A DNA stretch of 8,857 bases from JAHEAO01 sp037968535 (GTDB lineage Bacteria > Pseudomonadota > Alphaproteobacteria > Rhodobacterales > Rhodobacteraceae): positions 1 through 8,857 of the forward strand of contig JBBKVT010000404.1 in assembly GCA_037968535.1 (NCBI GenBank), written 5' to 3'. Every line of letters begins with the position of its first letter. Position 1 is the stretch's first letter. Below the pieces are notes generated by a model. That model saw only the letters and a list, made by a program, of their open reading frames with translations, was not told the origin of the DNA and made no database searches. A program made the position numbers and the translations under genes. Positions 5,057-8,857 of this stretch are shown here, piece after piece.

Positions 5057-6502
5057 TTATTCGGGATCAGTGCTGAAAATCAACCGTTCCTCGCAGGGTG
5101 CTACCCTGAGAATATTGGTTGAACCCGGCTGATTGAACGGAATTCCCGCCGTGACGACGATATGGTCCTTCTCTGTGGCAAAACCCGCGGCCCGCGCTGC
5201 ACGGACGGCGCTTACGACGGCCATCTTGAATCGCGTGACATCGCCGGTCATCACACAGTGCATCCCCCAGCTGAGCGCAAGCCGGCGTGCCGTGCCAACG
5301 CGAGATGTCAGTGCGATGATTGGCACACGCGGGCGTTCGCGGGCGGTCAGCAGCGCCGTGGTACCGGATTCAGAGAAGCAGCAGATTGCCTTGATATCCG
5401 TGGTTTCCGCAATTTCACGCGCGGCGGAAACGATCGCGTCGGCGATGGTTTCCTTTCGTCCGGCCCGACTGGCTTCGATCACTTCGCGGTAGATCGGGTC
5501 AATTTCAACCTCAAGGGCGACATTGTTCATCGTCTTCACGGCTTCGATCGGATAGTTGCCGGCAGCACTTTCGGCGGACAGCATTACAGCATCCGCCCCT
5601 TCGTAAATTGCCGTTGCAACATCCGAGACTTCGGCGCGGGTCGGCATCGGACTATCAATCATGCTTTCCAGCATCTGGGTTGCCACGATCACGGGCTTGG
5701 CAGCGGCACGGCAGGCGCGGACCATCCGCTTTTGAAGCGGCGGAACGGCCTGGACAGGCAATTCGACCCCCAGATCGCCGCGTGCCACCATGATCCCATC
5801 GGAGGCCGCCAGGATACTGTCGAACGCCTTGACGGCGGCAGGCTTTTCGACCTTCGACATGATCGCGGCGCGTCCTGCCACCAAGGCCCGGCCTTCTTCG
5901 ACATCGGCCGCGCGCTGCACGAAGGACAGGGCAAGCCAGTCGATCCCAAGCTCGCACGCAAACTCCAGATCCTTGCGGTCCTTTGCGGACAGTGCGGCCA
6001 GCGGCAAGACGACATCGGGGACGTTGACGCCCTTGCGGTCGGAGATCGTGCCGCCCGCGATCACTGTGCAATCGGCGAAATCGGATCCGCAGTCGTCGAC
6101 CCGCAAGCGGATCTTGCCGTCGTTGACCAACAGCGAAGCCCCCGGTTCGAGCGCGTCGAAGATTTCCTTATGCGGCAGGCAAACTCTGGTTTTGTCGCCT
6201 TCGGACTTGTCCAGGTCTAGCCGAAACTTCTGGCCGTTTTCCAGTTCCTCTTCGCCGTTCTTGAACGTCCCAAGACGCAATTTCGGGCCCTGAAGATCGG
6301 CGAGAATTGCGATCGGGCGACCGACGTCCTTCTCGACCTGGCGGATGATCTCGTGGCGGGCGCGGATGTCGGCATGTTCGCCATGGCTCATGTTGAGCCG
6401 GAACACGTCGGCGCCGGCCTCGAACAGGGCGCGTATGGTTTTGTAATCGTTCGATGCCGGGCCCAGTGTGGCAACGATCTTCACATTGCGAAGGCGTCTC
6501 AT
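5057..6502 (-). CDS. pyk: Pyruvate kinase, K+-independent type by sequence
   Basis: This 481-residue cytoplasmic enzyme catalyses the last step of glycolysis, phosphoenolpyruvate plus ADP to pyruvate plus ATP. The barrel domain carries VKIVATLGPAS (7-17), FRLNMSHG (34-41), ADLQGPKLRLG (68-78), the catalytic SKVEK (216-220, with Lys217 and metal-binding Glu219), VARGDLGVE (239-247), ATQMLESM (274-281) and EGADAVMLSAESAAGNYP (301-318). The small B domain lies between about 80 and 165. The C-terminal regulatory domain includes FSESGTTALLTA (376-387). At the site where K+-dependent enzymes have Thr-Lys-x-x-Glu, this protein has Leu70-Gln71-Gly-Pro-Lys74 and Leu77, the pattern of K+-independent pyruvate kinases. 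The frame is open to 6628, but MRRLRNVKIV at 6502 is the family start, with GAGG/AAGGAA just upstream. MKFQQKERGL at 6532 is a less likely start. Confidence 0.96.
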   Translation of the reverse strand: MRRLRNVKIVATLGPASNDYKTIRALFEAGADVFRLNMSHGEHADIRARHEIIRQVEKDVGRPIAILADLQGPKLRLGTFKNGEEELENGQKFRLDLDKSEGDKTRVCLPHKEIFDALEPGASLLVNDGKIRLRVDDCGSDFADCTVIAGGTISDRKGVNVPDVVLPLAALSAKDRKDLEFACELGIDWLALSFVQRAADVEEGRALVAGRAAIMSKVEKPAAVKAFDSILAASDGIMVARGDLGVELPVQAVPPLQKRMVRACRAAAKPVIVATQMLESMIDSPMPTRAEVSDVATAIYEGADAVMLSAESAAGNYPIEAVKTMNNVALEVEIDPIYREVIEASRAGRKETIADAIVSAAREIAETTDIKAICCFSESGTTALLTARERPRVPIIALTSRVGTARRLALSWGMHCVMTGDVTRFKMAVVSAVRAARAAGFATEKDHIVVTAGIPFNQPGSTNILRVAPCEERLIFSTDPE

Positions 6503-6551
6503 CAAGCCTCGTTCCTTTTGTTGAAACTTCATTCTTTGGTGGGCCAACGTC

Positions 6552-6580
6552 TGTATGAATGAATTCCCGCGACGTGACAA
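6552..6580 (-). promoter_or_regulatory. Probable pyk promoter
   Basis: On the minus strand TTGTCA (6575-6580) and CATACA (6552-6557) are 17 bases apart, giving a start point near 6546 and a leader of about 43 bases before the pyk ATG. The hexamers are reasonable matches to the housekeeping consensus. It lies in the divergent gap shared with the amidohydrolase gene; no equally good plus-strand promoter was found there. Confidence 0.45.
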
Positions 6581-6638
6581 CTGGCGCTTTCCATGCAGGT
6601 TGCGTAAGCAGGAAGGAACCGCGTTCAAAGGCAGTCCG

Positions 6639-7382
6639 ATGACAGACGAAGCTTACGAAATCATTGGAAACGAAAGAAAATCGAGGTGGTTGGTCACGTG
6701 TGACCACGCCACGAACCGCGTGCCGCCCGAGATCTGCGGCGGCGACCTTGGGCTGTCGGCGGCAGAGATGGAACGCCACATTGCCTATGATATCGGTGCG
6801 GCAGGCGTGACGAAGCGGTTGGCGGATCTGCTGGACGCGCCGGCAATTCTGTCTCGGTATTCGCGGCTGGTGATCGACCCGAACCGGGGCGAGGATGATC
6901 CGACACTGATGATGCGGGTCTATGACGGCACGATCATTCCGGGAAACCGGCATGCTGACGCGGCCGAAATCGAACGTCGCTTGAACACCTACCATCGTCC
7001 CTATCATCAAGCATATAAGGACCTTGCGCAAAGGCGCGGTGACGTCGTGATCGTCGCGGTTCACAGCTTCACGCCGAAGCTGAACAGCCGCTCTCCGCGA
7101 CCGTGGCATATCGGGATTCTCTATGCCGATTGGGACGCACGGTTGGCGGACCCGATGCTTGAGGCGTTGCGGCGCGAAGACGGTCTGTGCGTCGGCGCGA
7201 ACGAGCCATATGCCGGGCACCTTCCCGGCGACGCGGTCGACCGTCATGCCTTGCAACCGGGGCGCCCGAATGCTCTGATCGAAATCAGGCAGGATCTGAT
7301 TGCCGACGACGCGGGCCAGCAGCAATGGGCCGAAAGATTGGCTCCGATCCTCAAAAGTGCCATGGTTTCAAGCGGCATATAG
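6639..7382 (+). CDS. N-formylglutamate amidohydrolase-family protein
   Basis: This 247-residue protein belongs to the N-formylglutamate amidohydrolase (HutG/FGase) family of zinc-dependent hydrolases. Members cleave N-formyl-glutamate in one histidine-degradation route; the substrate of this copy is unproven. Diagnostic stretches are CDHATNRVP (21-29), HIAYDIGA (47-54), SRLVIDPNRGEDD (75-87), HRPYHQ (119-124), VHSFTP (141-146), HIGILY (157-162), a later His203 and ALIEIRQDLI (212-221). The histidines and acids in these blocks are the likely metal and catalytic ligands. The frame is open upstream to 6555, but the ATG at 6639 is preferred because AAAGG lies 7 bases before it and the family similarity begins there. 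No hut genes are nearby, so a role outside histidine breakdown is possible. The DUF1244 gene follows after 15 bases. Confidence 0.88.
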   Translation: MTDEAYEIIGNERKSRWLVTCDHATNRVPPEICGGDLGLSAAEMERHIAYDIGAAGVTKRLADLLDAPAILSRYSRLVIDPNRGEDDPTLMMRVYDGTIIPGNRHADAAEIERRLNTYHRPYHQAYKDLAQRRGDVVIVAVHSFTPKLNSRSPRPWHIGILYADWDARLADPMLEALRREDGLCVGANEPYAGHLPGDAVDRHALQPGRPNALIEIRQDLIADDAGQQQWAERLAPILKSAMVSSGI

Positions 7383-7397
7383 CCAAGGAGTTTACGC

Positions 7398-7715
7398 ATG
7401 GACGAGAAAACCCGGATCGAGCTGGAAGCCGCGGCCTTCCGCCGGCTGCGCGAACACCTGATGGAAAAGCGTCCGGATGTGCAGAATATCGACTTGATGA
7501 ACCTTGGTGGTTTCTGCCGTAACTGCCTGTCGCGCTGGTATCAGGAAGCAGCGAACGAGCGCGGGATCGAAATGAGCAAGGAAGAGGGTCGCGAGGCGTT
7601 TTACGGGATGCCTTACGAGCAGTGGCGAGCCGAAAATCAAACCGAAGCGAGTGACAAGAAGAAAGCCGAATTCGACGACGCTTTCCGGCAGAATATTGGT
7701 GGGGGCAGCGAATAG
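7398..7715 (+). CDS. DUF1244 family protein
   Basis: This 105-residue soluble protein matches DUF1244, a small conserved proteobacterial family of unknown function. The signature is DLMNLGGFCRNCLSRWY (32-48) with two cysteines, Cys40 and Cys43. REAFYGMPYEQWRAENQ (65-81) and a charged tail ending in a glycine run follow. The N-terminal helix (DEKTRIELEAAAFRRLREHL) is amphipathic. The ATG at 7398 has a clear AAGGAG ribosome binding site, and the gene begins 15 bases after the amidohydrolase-family gene, so the two form an operon. The paired cysteines could bind metal or be redox-active; that is inference only. Confidence 0.9.
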   Translation: MDEKTRIELEAAAFRRLREHLMEKRPDVQNIDLMNLGGFCRNCLSRWYQEAANERGIEMSKEEGREAFYGMPYEQWRAENQTEASDKKKAEFDDAFRQNIGGGSE

Positions 7716-7734
7716 GCGGACATGCCGCGAACCC

Positions 7735-7810
7735 ACGTTCTGTACAGACCGTAATCCCGCATCCGTATATTTCGTACGCGCCTGTACACCCGCTTTCTTA
7801 CGTTCTGTAC
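7735..7810. repeat. Short direct repeats and clustered GTAC palindromes between convergent genes
   Basis: ACGTTCTGTAC occurs at 7735-7745 and again at 7800-7810. Four GTAC cores (7742-7745, 7774-7777, 7784-7787 and 7807-7810) lie within 69 bases. The first is centred in a perfect 10-bp palindrome, TCTGTACAGA (7739-7748). The stretch lies between the ends of DUF1244 (plus) and the SnoaL-like gene (minus), so it is not an obvious promoter region. The second repeat also forms the left arm of the putative terminator. Confidence 0.5.
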
Positions 7811-7832
7811 GGGGCCTGACAGACGCTTTTTT
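7801..7832 (+). terminator. Probable intrinsic terminator of the amidohydrolase-DUF1244 operon
   Basis: TCTGT (7804-7808) pairs with ACAGA (7819-7823), and the stem can extend to CG/CG with one bulged T (7801-7802 with 7824-7825). Six Ts follow at 7827-7832. The stem is short with a 10-base loop, so efficiency is uncertain, but the T-run and the position about 85 bases after the DUF1244 stop fit. Confidence 0.55.
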
Positions 7833-7861
7833 CCAGTTTCGAGGACCGACTGAGCGCTACG

Positions 7862-8236
7862 TCAGGACTCTGGTTCGGCATCATCCGCGTTCAGACTGCA
7901 CATGCGAATCATCCAGTCGTCCTTCGGTCGGCGCTCGAAGACGCACAGCGATGTTCCCTCGCTGGCCGTGTCGCCTTCACTGTACCTGGCAAGAGCCCAG
8001 GCGACATCACCCGATCCACCGCATTCGACGATTTCCAGCCGCTTCCCATCTCCGCCCTCGCTGGTCCAGGCCGCATGCGCCGCCTCAATTTCCGTCCGTC
8101 CACGCGCGGGCGGTCCATAGGGCGACATCATCTGACTGTCCGGGGTAAACACCGCCGCGCAGCCATGGGCATCCTGGTCTTGATAGGCCGCAACGTAGCG
8201 GTCCATCGTTTGCTGGAGTTCGTCTTGTAGTGTCAT
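7862..8236 (-). CDS. SnoaL/NTF2-like domain protein
   Basis: This 124-residue protein has the small alpha+beta cone of the SnoaL/DUF4440 (NTF2-like) superfamily, whose members include isomerases, hydrolases, polyketide cyclases and non-catalytic binding proteins. Visible landmarks are the N-terminal helix LQDELQQTMDRYVAAYQDQD (3-22), CAAVFTPDSQMMSPYGPPARGRTEIEAAH (26-54), the strand GDVAWALARYSEG (76-88) and the final strand WMIRMCSLN (108-116). Substrate and activity cannot be inferred. The open frame extends to 8413, but the ATG at 8236 is chosen because the domain begins there, GGAG lies 8 bases upstream, and the longer frame would overlap the GFA gene. It follows that gene on the same strand after 103 bases. 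Confidence 0.85.
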   Translation of the reverse strand: MTLQDELQQTMDRYVAAYQDQDAHGCAAVFTPDSQMMSPYGPPARGRTEIEAAHAAWTSEGGDGKRLEIVECGGSGDVAWALARYSEGDTASEGTSLCVFERRPKDDWMIRMCSLNADDAEPES

Positions 8237-8267
8237 GACAGCGGCTCCGATGCGGACCTCGGTCAAT

Positions 8268-8295
8268 CCGGCGCAGGCGTGCGACGGTCTGTCAA
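8268..8295 (-). promoter_or_regulatory. Weak promoter candidate for the SnoaL-like gene
   Basis: A perfect TTGACA -35 hexamer is present on the minus strand at 8290-8295. No good -10 lies at 17 bases (GCCGGA); the best nearby is GGATTG-like at a 19-base spacing. The call rests on the -35 only, so the gene may instead be read through from the GFA gene. Confidence 0.25.
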
Positions 8296-8326
8296 CAGTT
8301 TTGGGCTGGCGCAATCGGGTAGGCGT

Positions 8327-8342
8327 TGATCCGCAAGGATCA
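8327..8342. repeat. Small hairpin overlapping the GFA stop codon
   Basis: TGATCC (8327-8332) and GGATCA (8337-8342) are perfect 6-bp arms around GCAA, and the right arm includes the stop codon of the GFA gene. No T-run follows on the minus strand, so at most this is a weak transcript-end or processing structure. Confidence 0.35.
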
Positions 8343-8783
8343 GTGCTTGATGAACGCCAACATCGAAGCTTCATCGTCTTCTGAGAATTTCGGGAGGTCG
8401 TCGCAGGGATCATACCACGGCAACTGCGTGTCGGCGTAGATATGGCAGGCCATGCGCGCCTCTGACGGATTGTCGAGGCTGCCGACGCACAGATTGGTCT
8501 GCCAGTCGTCTTGCGGGTCGATGGCTTGCCAGACGAGCCTGGATCCGCAGTTGCCGCAAAAACCGCGTTTCCCGGCGGAGGATGTGACGAAATACTTCGG
8601 CTCCGCTTTCGAATATCGCAGCGTGCCAGGCTTGATCAGCACCGTGATTTCGGCGGGTTGGCCGGTGCTTTTCTGACACATGGTGCAATGGCAGATGTAG
8701 CCGTCGTGAAGATAGACCTCCGCCTCGTAGCGCAGGTGCCCACATAGACAGCCGCCGCTTACCCTGGTCGTTTCTGCCGTCAT
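8340..8783 (-). CDS. GFA family (Mss4-like) zinc-binding protein
   Basis: This 147-residue protein belongs to the GFA family, named after the glutathione-dependent formaldehyde-activating enzyme, with an Mss4-like zinc-binding beta-fold. Cysteine clusters match the family: C12-x-C14 (GGCLCG), C31-H-C33-x2-C36 (CHCTMCQK) and C76-x2-C79 (FCGNCGSRL). These provide the structural zinc site and the second, substrate-linked metal site. Most GFA-family paralogues have no proven formaldehyde role, so the substrate is open. The frame continues upstream to 8825, but the ATG at 8783 is preferred: AGAGG sits 6 bases before it and the residues upstream are not family-like. The upstream 74 bases to the window edge contain a TTGACG (8820-8825) but no convincing -10. 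Confidence 0.9.
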   Translation of the reverse strand: MTAETTRVSGGCLCGHLRYEAEVYLHDGYICHCTMCQKSTGQPAEITVLIKPGTLRYSKAEPKYFVTSSAGKRGFCGNCGSRLVWQAIDPQDDWQTNLCVGSLDNPSEARMACHIYADTQLPWYDPCDDLPKFSEDDEASMLAFIKH

Positions 8784-8857
8784 GTCCTGCCTCTTTGGCC
8801 AGACACCGGAAATATCAGGCGTCAAACCCTAGATCGCAGCTTTTCGGCTTTCGTCCA

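Noticed and set aside
5162..6220. Long plus-strand open frame (352 codons) opposite pyk
   Set aside because: It is fully antisense to a clear pyruvate kinase gene. High-GC codon bias creates such frames, and the translation is rich in His, Arg and Gly with no recognisable domain.
6168..7325. Minus-strand open frame (385 codons) across the pyk start and the amidohydrolase gene
   Set aside because: It overlaps two well-supported genes and is a mirror of their coding strands; no family similarity or ribosome binding site.
7735..7750. SOS box (alphaproteobacterial GTTC-N7-GTTC) at the GTTCTGTACAG sequence
   Set aside because: The second GTTC half-site is missing at the required spacing, and the position is downstream of both genes.
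7651..8148. Plus-strand open frame beginning inside DUF1244 and running over the SnoaL-like gene
   Set aside because: It is out of frame with DUF1244, antisense to the SnoaL-like gene and rich in Arg, Pro and His as expected for a shadow.

Overview
The window looks like chromosomal DNA of an alphaproteobacterium, most likely in the Rhodobacteraceae (Roseobacter/Paracoccus-like). This rests on the high GC of most genes, the style of the PheS, PheT, L20, L35 and pyruvate kinase proteins, the DUF1244 and N-formylglutamate amidohydrolase-like genes beside pyk, and rpmI-rplT without infC. All assignments come from reading the sequence; no database search was run.

Layout, left to right. Bases 1-2667 hold a minus-strand phenylalanyl-tRNA synthetase locus. 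It runs pheS (alpha subunit, complete), a duplicated scrap of the pheS 3' end, an AT-rich gene for an unrecognised zinc-ribbon/three-helix membrane protein, an ASCH-domain gene, a strongly structured intergenic stretch, and the first 78 codons of pheT, which runs off the window. The two synthetase subunits are therefore separated by about 1.36 kb of accessory DNA. An NnrS-family membrane protein gene diverges from pheS (2825-4045, plus). A terminator at 4050-4075 lies between it and the convergent rpmI-rplT operon (L35, L20; minus), which has a good sigma70-type promoter at 4753-4781. Upstream of that, also on minus, are a 74-residue two-helix membrane protein and pyk (pyruvate kinase). Divergent from pyk is a plus-strand pair, an N-formylglutamate amidohydrolase-family protein and a DUF1244 protein, ending in a probable intrinsic terminator near 7801-7832. 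The right end has two minus-strand genes: a SnoaL/NTF2-like protein and a GFA-family (Mss4-like) zinc protein.

Most of the window is ordinary housekeeping sequence: translation (pheS, pheT, rpmI, rplT), glycolysis (pyk) and small stress or accessory enzymes. The region worth attention is 235-1661, between pheS and pheT. A 59-bp copy of the pheS 3' end lies 182 bp beyond the real one. Of its five differences, four are silent in the PheS reading frame, as if it came from another functional pheS allele. The copy's stop codon overlaps the GTG start of the unknown membrane protein as GTGA. Together these look like the footprint of integration or allele replacement at the 3' end of pheS. No CRISPR array, tRNA, rRNA, transposase or integrase gene was seen.
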